The notes: generated by a model not told the origin, from the sequence alone. A stretch of DNA of 64,000 bases from Oscheius onirici (GCA_932521025.1 OW051472.1:1736001-1800000), one strand, 5' to 3'. Counted from the first letter of the stretch, positions 1 through 10,782 are shown. Translations and numbers: made by a program.

Positions 1-612
1 CATGTCTATCCCCAGTAAACCGATCTCTTATGATCTTTTTTCCGGCTATCCGATCTCTCTCTCAACAGATCAATCGGTGCCTCCTAAAATAGCGATAGAG
101 TAGTTATATAGACGAAGAACAAAATTCTAATGTACGATTGAGAAGTTTCAGTACTTTTATGATACATGCAACTATATTATTGTTATCGACATTATCCCAA
201 TATTGATTGCTTTCAGTATAACACATTGTTAATGTCTATTACTCTTAAATATAACTCAACAAGCGAAAAAGCAAACATGTCGTCAAAATAGCGCCGTGGC
301 TGCATTTTCACGCAAACTGTCGAAGTCATTGCCACCATCTGGCCTCTTTCTTAGGCAGTACATTGTTTTGCTCCATAACGAGCTTTGTCCAGTACTCGAC
401 TTAAGTATGAAGAGGAGAAAAGGGACGTTTTTGCTTCAAATAGACTAGATAAAAAGGCAATAAAATTCTTCCCAATAAAAAATACAGCTATTGTTTGTTT
501 CAAAAAGGTTATCCTTTGCCAATATACAATAATAATAAAATAGTTGCATGTATCATAAAAGTACCAAAGTTTCCTGTAACACAGAGTATATAACTCATCT
601 AACTTTTAGATA

Positions 613-706
613 TCTTTCTTTACTAAAGTGCAACGGTGTCCGTCTGTCTGTCTGTCGTGGTGTCCGCACAGTTGTCGAGACTAGCGTAACATGTCGTTTT
701 GTCACG
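613..706 (+). mobile_element. 5' end of Helitron-like element
   Basis: The element starts with TC directly after an A. It continues with a TTACTAAAGTGCAACGGTGT-type head shared with copies at 31459, 41966, 34247(-), 43184(-) and 46608(-). A TTAA-flanked MITE interrupts it at 711-1156, so its 3' end was not located. Confidence 0.5.
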
Positions 707-710
707 TTAA

Positions 711-1156
711 AGGGACAGTCTCATTATAGCCGTGCAGGGGAAATAGGCCAACTGCGTGGCGGGACCCACTGCAAATTTCATTTTTGAAAAAAAGTAGTGT
801 AGAACGAGAAAAACGCTCATTTTTTTGTTTTTTACTTGTTTTCAATCGAGTTATCATCGAAAATTACCCCTAAAATGAGTGGTGGAACGCTAAAATTAGT
901 GGAAAATTGACCGAAATAGACATAAAATCGCTTTTTGGCCAAAATTTCTAGTTTCGCCTATTTCGGTCAATTTTCCACTAATTTAAGCGTTCCACCACTC
1001 ATTTTAGGGGTAATTTTCGATGATAAGTCGATTGAAAACAAGTAAAAAACGAAAAAATGAGTGTAAACACCATAAAAAGGCAAAAATGCAATTTGTCGTG
1101 GGTTTCGCCACGAAGTTGCCTGATTTCCCCTGGAGGCCCATAATGAGACTGTCCCT
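711..1156. mobile_element. TTAA-flanked fold-back MITE (copy 1)
   Basis: The two halves are near-complementary and the ends read AGGGACAGTCTCATTAT and its reverse. TTAA lies on both sides (707-710 and 1157-1160), the target preferred by piggyBac-type elements. The central arms contain the sequence around CCACTCATTTTAGGGG and its complement. No transposase ORF is present. Related copies lie at 24904-25325 and 63264-63562, with fragments at 25355-25500 and 53500-53685. Confidence 0.75.
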
Positions 1157-1160
1157 TTAA

Positions 1161-1720
1161 CGGTTGGCTGAAACAGGAAGGAAACAAGAATCTAACCCGT
1201 CTCTCGCCAGTCGCAGAAGCCGTCAAAAGAGCTCTCCGTACCGTGAGTACTTTCTTTTTTCTGCAAAACTATCTTGTTTGAAGCTTTAAAAAACCAAAAT
1301 TCTGTGCTGAAGAATAAATGGCAAGCGGAAGTTACCTTCGTTGTTAGTCGTCAAAAATTTTTAGGTGACGGGTCAAAGGTCAAAACTTCCAAAAAACGAG
1401 ACCAAAGTTGATAACTCCAACACAAACAAACGCTCATTTTCTGATTATCAAACCCATGACCAACCACATTATCGTCAGTTTGATTAGCTCTCTGGTATTC
1501 TGTACGCTCTCGGTTCGTTTATATTCGCAGTCCCCAGAAAGACTCGATCGTTTCCGCTCAGTCTCTACTTCTCCTCTCCTTCAGAACGGTCGTTTTGGGA
1601 GAAGAATGGGAGTGTACACTGCAATGCTTCTTCTATGTTTCTCGGAAACGCAATGGCCTGTAGTCCGGCTAAGAAAGTTCCCGGTTTGAACGTTTTTGTA
1701 TCTCAAAACCCCGAATTTAG
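1161..1720. other. No gene resolved
   Basis: A short ORF starting at 1608 (MGVYTAMLLL..., signal-peptide-like) could be a first exon of the gene ending at 2025. No donor in it gives the phase needed by the 1721 acceptor, so I do not join them. Confidence 0.3.
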
Positions 1721-2025
1721 TTCCAGAACCTTATCCGATCGTGCCTCTAGAATATCTGGAACCACTTCCAGGCATTCCGTGCCAAATTCTCAATAGAACA
1801 ATGAATGCAAAATTCCTAGACGGAACTCCAGAAGAGCAGGCTGCTATCAGGAATGATCCGAGCACATCTTGTCCAGGTAGAAACTCATAAAAATTCGGTC
1901 AGAGATATTCAGAACCAAAAACTGAGGATGCTGTACTCCGCGCTGATCGTACTTCGGATCCCGCTATCAAAACAGCAGCCACTGCACACAACGAGACGGA
2001 ACCTGAAACTGCAAAATCGGGATGA
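1721..2025 (+). CDS. 3' part of an unrecognised gene (two exons)
   Basis: Exons are 1721-1876 and 1913-2025 (TGA). The 36-nt intron is short but has GT..AG ends, and the phase matches (a 1-nt overhang joined to 2 nt). A poly(A) signal AATAAA follows at 2060-2065. The roughly 88-residue C-terminal part is acidic, with a proline-rich start (VPEPYPIVPLEYLEPLP) and an Ala/Thr/Glu-rich end (HNETEPETAKSG). No domain is recognised. The upstream exon is not identified; it must end in phase 1. Confidence comes from the phase match and poly(A) signal only. Confidence 0.4.
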
Positions 2026-2206
2026 TTGAAGCCTTTTGTGTGATCAGAAAGCTTGGTTGAATAAAGCTGTTTTGGTGATTTTTTCATGGTTTCTGGCAGC
2101 TGGATATCGACAGAGAGACAGAAAAATCTGTCAACCTTGATGTTCCCAAAAACGTTAGGTTTCGTTCTTTGGCTCTATAAATTGTTTGTTTCCGATCGTT
2201 GCTATT

Positions 2207-2445
2207 CAAGCTGTTGAGAAGGCAATCGGACAAAAGACTGTCGTGACAGGAGAAATTCTCGAGAAGGCCATCCGAGAAGGTATGGACTTATTGTCATTCT
2301 CGGCAATACTGTTCTTTTGAGCCTAGACAAGTTGACTGAGATCTGACTCGTGGCCAAAAAATACGGAACGTGGATCCATGTGGACAGCGCTGTCGCCGGC
2401 AGTATGTGGGTCGAGCCGTCGAAAATCAGAATAAATTTACTAATT
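2207..2445 (+). pseudogene. Group II PLP-dependent decarboxylase fragment (aromatic amino-acid decarboxylase type)
   Basis: Read through a frameshift, the strand encodes AVEKAIGQ... EKAIREG, then LIVILGNTVLLSLDKLTEI, an in-frame TGA, and KKYGTWIHVDSAVAGSMWVEP. This matches the segment of AADC-like decarboxylases where 'ATLGTT' precedes the 'WLHVDAAYAGS' block. In intact enzymes the HVDAA aspartate binds the PLP pyridine nitrogen. The PLP-lysine region that should follow is absent. At least one frameshift, one stop and truncation at both ends make this a dead fragment. The family assignment is fairly firm; the substrate class is not. Confidence 0.6.
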
Positions 2446-2604
2446 CGCCTTGCCGGCTCAGTTATATTTGCCCTAACACTGAAACCAGAAAGAAAATTTT
2501 TGGTGGAAGCATGTATTTGTGAAAAGATAGACAATTGCCGGTATCTACAGAAATGTACGTTTTTCAGAGAAGGAGAATAGAATATGGAGAGATCATAAGA
2601 TTAT

Positions 2605-3157
2605 TTAGTGACCCTCGATGGTACGGCCGGCTCCACGGAGCTTGTCTCCCATGTACTCCTTGGCGTCGTGGGCCTGAAAAGTTTCTTTTTTTGAGAGCAC
2701 TCCTTTTTTTGGAATTGTTTTGAGTAGAATAGTTATAAGGACCAAGAACTAAATTCTCATTAGATGAATCATCGGCATGCGAAAACAGAACAAAACTCTC
2801 ACAATCAGTCGAGCGTTCATAGAGAATGGTTTCAAACTTTCACAACTTTTTCTTGAAAGTGTTGGGTATTTCATATGTGACTGGCCGAATCGTTTTCTCT
2901 CAAATTGCTCACCTTGTCACCGCACTTTTCAGCACCTCCCTTCATCTTGTTACCAAGATTCTGGACGGCTTCCTTGGTAGAGCTGGCGGCGTTCTGAGCG
3001 CCTTCCTTGACACTTTCAGCGGCGTCTTTGGTCTTGTCGACGGCCTTCTGGATCATTCCCTTGGACTGAAAAGGGGAAATTTACAGTCTCTGTCCGTCTC
3101 TCTGTCTCTCAAACTCTCAGACTCTGTCTCTAGAAAAGAAAAACCCACATCAGACAT
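2605..3157 (-). CDS. Small LEA-like amphipathic helical protein
   Basis: Three exons: 3149-3157 (MSD), 2913-3065 and 2605-2673 (TAA), all phase 0, giving 76 aa. Introns are 83 and 239 nt with consensus ends. The protein is almost entirely 11-mer-like alternation of Lys, Asp/Glu, Ala and Gly (KAVDKTKDAAESVKEGAQNA, GNKMKGGAEKCGDK, KEYMGDKLRGAG). This is the composition of late-embryogenesis-abundant-like proteins, which are unfolded when hydrated and become amphipathic helices on drying. There is no signal peptide or membrane segment. It could equally be a generic amphipathic stress protein or a YtxH-like helix. The exon structure is well supported by phase and by the natural stop. Confidence 0.75.
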
Positions 3158-3221
3158 AGTTGCTTGCGAACAGTAGAGTTTTAGTCGAAACTGTGGTTGG
3201 GATCTGTTCCTCCTCTTGTCC

Positions 3222-3230
3222 CTTTTATAC
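3222..3230 (-). promoter_or_regulatory. TATA box of the LEA-like gene
   Basis: On the minus strand the sequence reads GTATAAAAGG, about 70 nt upstream of the LEA-like ATG at 3157. It is the only TATA-like match in that upstream region. Confidence 0.45.
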
Positions 3231-3649
3231 ACGAAGCTGAAGAGTAAACATGTTTGGGGCGGGATCGTTGAGAAAATTAGAGCCGGTTGAATAACAAAAG
3301 GACAGATAAACATGTACTCTTCTTGTTTACTGGTTGGGAGAGGGAAAAGCTGTCAGAGGATCTTTTGGTTTTTTGATACTTTTGAGCGAATTGTGGGAGA
3401 GACAGAGGGACAGAGAATTCTCACAAATTTTTTTGAATGTTTATTGCTTCAACAAACATTTTTATATAGGGACATCAAATGCTGGGCCGCTGCCCTTCCG
3501 TGCTCTGTATTTCGAAGAAAAAAAAGCACTTATTTTTACAACAAACAAATAGCTGTTCTTTTCTCATCAGCTTTTTGACCTCAGCCAGCCAAAACTTGTG
3601 AAAATCATGCAAACTTCCAATTTTCGAAAAAGTATTTATAAAAATTTTA

Positions 3650-3819
3650 CGGTGAGAGTACCGTAACAGCTGAAGAAGTTTCTGTTAGGATACTGGTACC
3701 ATAAGAAACTTCTTCAACTGTTACGGTACTCTCATCGTAAGAAACCTCTTCAACTGTTACGGTACTGGTACAAAAATAACCAACTATAAAAGCCGCCGAC
3801 AGGCGGCGAAGCCGGTTGG
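3650..3819 (+). mobile_element. Helitron-like 3' end with short repeats
   Basis: The motif GAAACYTCTTCAACTGTTACGG is repeated in direct and inverted form at 3650-3770. A hairpin GCCGCC-GACA-GGCGGC (3792-3807) follows, then GAAGCCGGTTGG and T. This is the same terminal structure as the CTGG^T copies at 31840, 46196(-), 49119 and 53843, with C changed to T in the terminal tetranucleotide. Confidence 0.45.
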
Positions 3820-3894
3820 TAGTTTTTAAAAACAAAATCTGAAAAAAAAAACTGAAAGTGGGATCAAAATAGCGGTCTTTCGAACCCAGACATT

Positions 3895-4860
3895 GTTGTT
3901 GTTCCTTTCAAGGGACCACATTTCTCATTGTGACTTGTTTACCTCCCTCCCTTTCGAAAGAATGTACTTTTACAGCCCGCGCGTGTTATTATGCAAGCCA
4001 CATCTGGCTCTAGGGAAAGCAGTAAACAGAGATCTAATGTCCAGGGGAAAGGTTTTCGTAGATCGAGAAGAAAAAGACTCTGGGAAGAAGACAGTGATAG
4101 ATTTTTGAGGTAAAAAACGAAGATCACAACTGCATTGGTGTTTCCACAACTCGGCCATCTAATCAGTTGGTTTTGAAACCAAAAAAATCGTTATCAAGGA
4201 GCAAATTCAATGGCGTTCCTCGAAAAAGTAAACATAATGAGCAGCTGGAAATAGCATTTTCTGAAGAAAATATTGAACTCAGTGGTGTACCCTAAGAAAT
4301 TCAGTATATGAATAGTTCAAAACAATGTTTTTTGAAGTTTACAAACGGAAAGTCCAGTTGGTTTTGCCCTTTCCTATTTTTTCTTCCAAAGAATAGCGCC
4401 TAGTTGGCGAGGAGCGAGTTCTCAAAGACTTTTCTTCAAACCGAAAAAACGACATTTTTTCTTTTTTCTAGTCTTTTTTTCCTTCTCTAATTTTGCAGCA
4501 GAACCTTCTCTCTTGTCATGTTCAATCTTCCCCAACAAAAACTTTTCACGTTTCAATCACGAATGATAAAGGTAACCATTTTCGGAACACACTACGCTGG
4601 GTCGTCCACATGGTTTCTCATTGCGATATTTTTACCTAACCTTTCGAAAGGATGCACTTCTAGAGCCTGGGATTATGCGACCCACATCTGGCTGTAGGGA
4701 AAGTAGTAAACAATGTTAGAATGTCTAGAGAGGTGGAAAAAGTTTACTTGGACGAGGGACAAAAGAGTCGAAAAAAGGGCTAAATGAGAGAGTTTTGAAG
4801 GAAAAACTAAAAGATGTGAGATTATTGGTCTCTCCAAACGTGGCAATTTCAGGTGTGTCT
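3895..4860 (+). repeat. Diverged tandem duplication, noncoding
   Basis: A block around 3920-4110 (ACATTTCTCATTGTGA..., CCCACATCTGGCTCTAGGGAAAG) recurs at about 4610-4830. The landmark order is the same: TTTCGAAAGRATG, CACATCTGGCT, GTAGGGAAAG, AGTAAACA. Neither copy has a convincing reading frame. Confidence 0.5.
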
Positions 4861-4869
4861 GAAGCAAAA

Positions 4870-5887
4870 AACTGTTTTGAAGTCGAAAGCTAAAGTTCAA
4901 TGCTGTCCTAAAGAAGTCCAACCTATACTAATAGTTTGCAACAAATTTTTCTGAAAAAAAGGAAAAAGAAGAGTCGAATTGATCCTTTTCGGAGCGAAAA
5001 AAAAAGTGAAAAAATAATTGCATTGTTGCGAAAATCGTGGAAGTACAGCTATTTTGATGGAAAATATGTGATAGGATATGAACTTCCCAAAAAACTTTTT
5101 AACACTATCAGTGATCGTTGAAACGCACTTTTCTTCAGGAGCAAGGATCGATTTTTGGTGCACCCAGCAGATATATGTATGGTCTGAATGAAAAGAGAAA
5201 AAAATAAAATAATTTCAAGCAAAAACAGACTGGTCTAGAATATGGAGGCACTATTTCCCCGAAAAGTGACTCAATAAGCCTATTTCGTTAGCATTTGCAC
5301 TAACTTTCTTGTGTGAAAAACTGTCCGAAGTCTCCTTCAGGATTTCGGCTAAAAATGTAAAAAAAGCTGATTTTTATCGTCAGTTCAGTGTAAATATAAG
5401 TGTTTCTGGAAGCACCAACAAGCCTCAAATTTTTATTATTGTGTTGCGCTAGACTATAGATCTTCCATCGTTCTTCCACAGTCACTTTGAGTTCTTATAG
5501 AAGAACTGAAACATTACATTTTTCCTGAAAGATGTCCTCCAACGGGTTTTATCAAACGAAAAGGCTTATTGCCATTATATTACCACACATGAATATTTTC
5601 GACTTTTCGCTCTCAAAGTGGTGCCATTTTTTTCTTGTTTTCGTCAATTTTCTGTGCCTCTTGTTTACTCCGAGACTTCTGTTTTCTTGTCCTTTGCCAT
5701 TAGGTCTTTTGGTCAACAAGTCTATTGACAAGGGGGACCGAATGTTCTCATATAAATTTGCATAACTCTGCTAAAAGCTTCTGCTTTTGTTAGTAAGTAA
5801 AAAGTGTTTAGTAAGTGAAACATAATGAAATATGAAAATCAGGACGTGAAAAGCGTTGTCCCTGCAAAATTCTGAGGCAGAAAAAAG
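4870..5887. other. AT-rich spacer, nothing recognised
   Basis: Only short ORFs without splice-phase support or recognisable motifs. An ORF at 5532-5765 is hydrophobic and low-complexity and is not called. Confidence 0.3.
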
Positions 5888-5895
5888 CTCTTCAT

Positions 5896-6230
5896 TATAC
5901 TTGGGCACGAGCCGAAATTTTTCGGCTCGATTTCGAGCCGTCTCGATGGGGTAGGTCGAGCCGAGCCGGCTCGCGGACCTCTTCGAGCCGAGCCGGCTCG
6001 AGCCTAAGAAAAAACGGAAATTTTACGAAATTCTGAAAAGGGATTCCCATTTTTAATAGAAGTTGTGTTATAGCTCCAGAGGAACAAAGTTATAGTAGAT
6101 ACGCCCTACCCAGTAATTTATAACATTACACTTGACATTTTGTCCTGTTTTGCCAAAAAATAGACAAAAATTTGACCTTTTTTGGCTCGAATTTTCTTCG
6201 AGCCGAGCTGGCTCGAGCCGCCCAAGTATA
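5896..6230. mobile_element. hAT-like element with iterated GAGCCG/CGGCTC motif
   Basis: The ends TATACTTGGGC and GCCCAAGTATA are flanked by a perfect 8-bp direct repeat CTCTTCAT (5888-5895 and 6231-6238), the hallmark of hAT-type insertion. Just inside each end are runs of GAGCCG and GGCTCGAGCC. There is no transposase. The same ends occur at 25928-26082 and 41069-41380. Confidence 0.8.
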
Positions 6231-6499
6231 CTCTTCATACCTTTATTTTTGTGTACTTTCGTTGATTTTTTCCCTTTTTTTCGATCTTTATCACAAGTGC
6301 ATGCATTTCACAATAGTACAACAAAAAAACCGGAAAAAAAGTGAAAAAATACAACTAAACGGGCGGTTTTGATCCAATTTTTTTTGAAACTCATTTTGGC
6401 GACACATATTGAGCCTTCAGTACTCTCTCTCCCTCGTTTACATGCTCCCAGGGATCGGAAGACCCCTCCTCGCCAAATATTTTTTGCTAAATTGTTTTG

Positions 6500-6860
6500 A
6501 GTAGGAAATAGAGTCCGGCTGACCGCTAGAGGATTAGAAGAGATCGGTTGATCTGTATAAGATCAGGGAGGAATCGTATGGCCAGAAAATAGGAGAATTC
6601 GCATCGGTTTTCTAGGAGGGGATGAGAACCCTGGGAAAGAATGAAAAAGGTTCGATTTATTAGGGAAGGAAGAAGACATGACAGGATCAGGAGGACTAGG
6701 GAAGGGATCGGTTGAATGGGGAAGGGATCAGAAGAGATTGGTTGAGTAGGGAAGGGATCGGAAAAAATCGGTTGACTGGGAAAGGGGTCAGAAGAGATCG
6801 GTTGACTGGGGAAGGGATCAGAAGAAAACACAAGTAAAAAAGCCGCCGACAGGCGGCGAA
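6500..6860 (+). mobile_element. Helitron-like element, 3' part truncated
   Basis: The copy contains TTTTTTGCTAAATTGTTTTGAGTAGG, then repeated units of the type GGTTGACTGGGGAAGGGATCAGAAGAGATC. The hairpin GCCGCC-GACA-GGCGGC lies at 6842-6857. The sequence departs right after GAAGCC, before the expected CTGG. Confidence 0.55.
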
Positions 6861-6879
6861 GCCATAAAAGGGATGGCAT

Positions 6880-7080
6880 GTGAGGAACGATATTGGAATG
6901 TAGGGTATAATAAAACGCGGGATAAAAATGGGGTAAGGAGAAATAAACAACAGGGAAATAAAGTTTGGAGATGAACCTTGGCAGTAATCTCCGATCCTGT
7001 TTTAGAAGTGAAAGGATGGTTCTATTTGTTTTAGGAATTGGTTTGCTGGATCTTGTAAGTATTTGAAACCTGGACCCGAC
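6880..7080 (+). repeat. Dispersed repeat, inverted copy at about 34.90-35.11 kb
   Basis: The segment around GATCCTGTTTTAGAAGTGAAAGG and the preceding AACGATATTGGAATGTAGGGTA stretch recur reverse-complemented at 34900-35110. No coding capacity is seen in either. Confidence 0.5.
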
Positions 7081-7228
7081 TCGGTGGGAAAAAAAATTGC
7101 GGCGTAAATTTGTTCGAGGAAGAACTGGTTTTTGTCAATACGGGATTCAGAGGATAATATTTTTTGGATCATTTTGAGATCAGCTACGTTTCTTCGCGTT
7201 TTTAAGGTTTTCAATTGTAGATTGTTAT

Positions 7229-8160
7229 CTGGATCTGTGAAAAAGTGGATTCTTTAAAGAGAAAGGGATTTGTCTTTGCCCCTGTTTTACTGAATTCAAC
7301 CGAACAAAAAGAGAACAATACTTTTGTTTGAACTACACAACTGGACAAAAAGAGAACAATAGCTCTTACAAAAGTCAAATCCTCGTCTTTTCTCATAGGA
7401 TCACTCTTTTATCGTCTGCTCCAGAAACGTTTCAATAGAAGTGAGGAGAGAGTGCTGTCGAGATAGGGACAAGAGTTGGAAAGACGTTTTTCATTGGGAG
7501 AGAATCCCGTTGTTTTTCTCCGGTTTTTTCTTCTACTCGTTGTCTCAGATATCAACTAGATCCCTTTCCTACCAATGTGATAAAAACATTGGGAAACATA
7601 GAACTCATTGTTCTCCTGTTCTTTTGAGAAGAGTAGTAGTGAGAATAATAAAGGCAAGTAAGAGCAAAAAAAAATCTTTACTATCAAGGTAACGAAGGCT
7701 TCTTGCAGACGAAAGCTCGAAAAGTTGTTGACGAGGAAGGATAGGTGTCGAACTTATATCGAAAACCACTGCCACCAGTGAACTCATCATCAAAAAGCTA
7801 TAAGAAATGAAAATAAATTCGCCAACGTTTTTGTATTTACGTAGCCGTAGTTGTCCGCTGAATATGGAGCTCCCGGATACCAATTTTGATAGTCGAACGG
7901 AGTACCGTCAGTCCAAATCCATACACTATTCACCTTCAGGTGACCTATTAGCACTTGATCCGAATAATTCAGAGTCATTCCAGTAGCTGAGAGCTCGCTG
8001 ACAAAGTAAAGCTCCTCTGGACTGTGAATCGAGGTCAAATGACCTCCGGCAACGTCGACACAGAACGCTTCAGCATCTGCGTGGTTTTTACGACTATCAG
8101 TGAAAGATCTGTAGCAGGCGTTGGTTTTGTTGAAATAGGTCCAGCCAGTCTCACAGAGAG
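7229..8160 (-). repeat. Left arm of a large inverted duplication (clec cluster)
   Basis: This stretch runs from the noncoding flank through the last two exons of the minus-strand clec gene. It is highly similar to the reverse complement of 10309-11241. The noncoding part (7229-7683) is almost identical to 10783-11241, so the arms are recent or homogenised. Confidence 0.75.
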
Positions 8161-8724
8161 CTGTAAACTATCATAGGATGCATATTCATCTTACCGTGCC
8201 GAGGAGTTGGTTGAACAGGTTGAGAAACTGGGTTTGTCATGCAAATGTAGGGTAAGATTGTGGAACAGGCTGGGTTTCTGGAAGAAATATAAACCTTTCT
8301 CTTATTCCAACCTACCCCCAAAGATTTGTTCCTCTTTGAATTGCAGCGCACTGTCCGCTTTGAGGCTGTCCCGGTGTCCAATTACTATAACCATAGGGGG
8401 ATCCATCGACCCATGTCCATACATTAGTCTGCATCAAACTGTTGAATCCGATGTAGTATGACTTTTCAGTATTCAAAAGGCCTCCAACAAAAGAGTTTAC
8501 ATAGCCGTTTTCTATAGTAGCCAAGAAGCCTCCATCTCTGTTGCAGGACACGATTGCTCCGACATAGTTTTGAGTGTCCGTTGAGATTTTGAAGCACCTA
8601 TGAATTGGTAAGGCTCAAAGAAATGTAGGTACTTGTTATTATTAAGAATATATCCAGACTGGCATTGTTCTTGAGAAGAGACAGTGTGAACAGCTATGAA
8701 AAGAAAGGTCCAAAATTTTAGCAT
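7684..8724 (-). CDS. Secreted protein with two C-type lectin domains
   Basis: Five exons (minus): 8633-8724, 8316-8597, 8195-8277, 7841-8160 and 7684-7797, phases consistent throughout, 296 aa. Residues 1-17 form a signal peptide (MLKFWTFLFIAVHTVSS). CTLD1 (about 30-125) carries WTWVDGS and a GQCAAI end. CTLD2 (about 152-296) carries CETGWTYF, WIWTDGTPFDYQNW and a C-terminal FVCKK. Such proteins are secreted and often act in gut immunity or carbohydrate recognition. The Ca-dependent sugar motifs EPN or QPD are not evident (CTLD1 has GQPQSG), so sugar binding is unproven. A GATAAG site lies 31-36 nt upstream. The start follows from the signal peptide. Confidence 0.88.
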
Positions 8725-8754
8725 TCCTGAGACGAAACCTCGAAAATGGCTCGT

Positions 8755-8760
8755 CTTATC
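8755..8760 (-). promoter_or_regulatory. GATAAG site, clec 7684-8724 promoter
   Basis: GATAAG on the minus strand, 31-36 nt upstream of the ATG. It is the core of intestinal GATA-factor sites (ELT-2 type) in nematodes. Comparable sites precede the other clec genes. Confidence 0.5.
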
Positions 8761-8893
8761 GGAAAATGTTTACTAAACTGACTGTGTTTCTTTGATAACC
8801 TGTGAATTAATCCGCTTGGAGGAGAAATTGGCCAAAAGATAAGACAGTTACCTCGCCCTAAAGCTGACGTTTTTCCAGGGTTTCGTCCCCATT

Positions 8894-9480
8894 ATGATCA
8901 AACTTTTGGTGTTACTCGTTCTGTTTGTTCCCACTATAGTTTGCTCTGGATCCTCCTTTTCATAACTCTTCCCACAGCTTTTGCTCAACAATGTCAGACT
9001 GGATATAGTCCTGCTCCTCAGACAAACAAGTAAGAATACCTGGGCCTGGGTCGACGGAACACCTTCTGCTTACAGTAACTGGGCACAGTCACAAGGTGGT
9101 CAGTGTGCTGTAATTCAGGGAGGAACAAATCTCTAGATGTAAGTTGTCATAGAGAACAGGCATAGAGTAAAATTCATACTATCTAATGCTTTTCAGAAAT
9201 CCAGACTGTTCAACGAAGCTCCCAAGCTTTTGTAGACCTGAACCAGTTTCTCAGCCTGTCCAGTTGTCCTGTCCACGACACGGTGAGGTGCCCCTAATTC
9301 TGAAATCAGCCCTTTTCAGCTCTCTGTGAGACTGGCTGGACCTATTTCAGTCAAACAAACTCGTGCTATAGAATGTTCACTGGAAGTCCTACGACTCATG
9401 CTAATGGCAGTGGCTACCGCTTCAAGTTCGAAACCTATCTAGCGTCGACTTCAACTTTGTGTGCTTTCGTCTGCAAGTTA
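8894..9480 (+). pseudogene. Decayed two-CTLD clec copy
   Basis: A signal-peptide-like start (MIKLLVLLVLFVPTIVCSG) runs into a TAA. QCQTGYSPAPQTNK follows, and then only the end of CTLD1 (WAWVDGTPSAYSNW...GGQCAVIQGG), whose first half is deleted. Linker and CTLD2 pieces follow (CETGWTYFSQTNSCYRMFTGSPTTHAN joined directly to GSGYRFKFETY...FVCK), so most of CTLD2 is deleted as well. Exon order matches the intact neighbours. A GATAAG lies at 8839-8844. Confidence 0.75.
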
Positions 9481-9699
9481 TCTGTTTTGATAATAAATAT
9501 TATCTCCGTTAGTAATTTTCTCTGGACACAATCATATTTCTTCATAGAGAACCAACAAAGAAATGGAGAGAAATTGGGCTTTTTTGGGGAAACTTTGCCG
9601 CCTTATCTACTACCAAATAACGTTTGCGGCTCTTTTCATGTTCTGGCCGAAAACGTACAGTCAGTTATAGAGTTTGCGACAGTCTAATAAACCTTCTGC

Positions 9700-9705
9700 G
9701 ATAAG
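9700..9705 (+). promoter_or_regulatory. GATAAG site, clec 9736-10782 promoter
   Basis: The site sits in a promoter block (GCGACAGTCTAATAAA...GATAAGCAGTGCCATCCCCAAA) that is shared with the gene at 15407, where it reads ACGACAGTCTAATAAA...GATAAGCCATGCCATTCCCAAA. It is about 31-36 nt upstream of the ATG. Confidence 0.55.
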
Positions 9706-9735
9706 CAGTGCCATCCCCAAAGGTTTCACTCGGCC

Positions 9736-10782
9736 ATGTTGAAACTTTGCATCTTTCTCTCTGTGACCGTTTACACAATCTTGTCTCAACAACAATGTCA
9801 GTCTGGATACTATTTCCATCCCCAGAGTAACAAGTAAGTATGATTAGCTCGTAGACTCCTAGTTCTAGATGCTTCAAAGTCTCGACGGATATTCAAAACT
9901 ACTTCGGAGCGAGTGTTTTGTGCACTAGAGACGGAGGCACATTAGCTTCGATACAAAATGGCTACGTCAACTCTTTCATTGGTAGCCTCTTGGGCTCTGA
10001 GAAGTCTCACTACATTGGATTGAACAGTTTGATGCAGACGGCCAGCGACTGGACATGGATTGATGGAACACCACACGTCTATAATAACTGGCAGCAAGGG
10101 CAATCTCAAGGCGGACAATGTGCTGCAATTCAGGGAGGAACGAACCAGTGGAGGTATATGAACAGAGAGACATGCAAACGTTCATTTCTTTCAGTAATCC
10201 TAATTGCTCTGCAAAACTACCTTACATCTGTATGACCGATTCTCTGCCTGTTCAACCAATTACGCGGCATGGTAAATTCCCATACTTCTGAAATCAGTCC
10301 TTTTACAGCTCTTTGTGAGACTGGCTGGACCTATTTCAATCAAACAAATTCGTGCTATAGAACATTTTCTGATAGTCGTGCTACTCATTCAAGCGCCGAA
10401 GCGATCTGCGTTGAAGGATCCGGAGGTCATTTGACCTCGATTCACAGTCCAGAGGAGCTTTATTTTGTCAGCGAGCTCTCCGCTACTGGAATGAATCTGA
10501 ATTGGCCGGATCAAGTGCTAATAGGTCTCCTGAAGGTGAATAATGTATGGACTTGGACCGACGGCACTCCATTCGACTTTCAAGTTTGGGCGCCGGATGG
10601 GTCCCCATTTGCAGGTTCCAACTACGGATATGTAAGATCAAAAGACTGCTGTACTTCTTGTTCTTTAGCTTTTTGTTGATGAGTACTCGTTGGGCAGTGG
10701 TTTACGATACAAGTTCGACAACTATCCTACCTCAATATTAACTTTTCGAGCTTTCGTCTGCAAGAAGCCTTCGTTACCTTGA
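9736..10782 (+). CDS. Secreted protein with two C-type lectin domains
   Basis: Five exons: 9736-9833, 9869-10153, 10195-10271, 10309-10631 and 10669-10782; all junction phases agree, 298 aa. The signal peptide is MLKLCIFLSVTVYTILSQ. CTLD1 has CTRDGGTLASIQNG, WTWIDGTPHVYNNW and GQCAAIQGG. CTLD2 has CETGWTYFNQTNSCY, EELYFVSELSATGM, WTWTDGTPFDFQVW and ends FVCKKPSLP. It is convergently symmetrical with the gene at 7684-8724: their last two exons and 3' flanks form the arms of an inverted duplication. The role is inferred to be secreted lectin-like recognition. No canonical EPN/QPD sugar motif is seen. Confidence 0.88.

Noticed and set aside
2826-3176. 116-codon plus-strand ORF
   Set aside because: Antisense of the LEA-like gene, whose three exons have matching phases and natural start and stop.
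3660-3775. Direct and inverted GTTACGGTACTCTC repeats resembling a CRISPR-like array
   Set aside because: Only two to three irregular units in mixed orientation, in a eukaryotic repeat context.
6526-6950. Pro/Ser/Phe repeat ORFs (SQPISSDPFP...)
   Set aside because: They arise from the iterated GATC-GGTTGACTGGGGAAGG units of a Helitron-like element.
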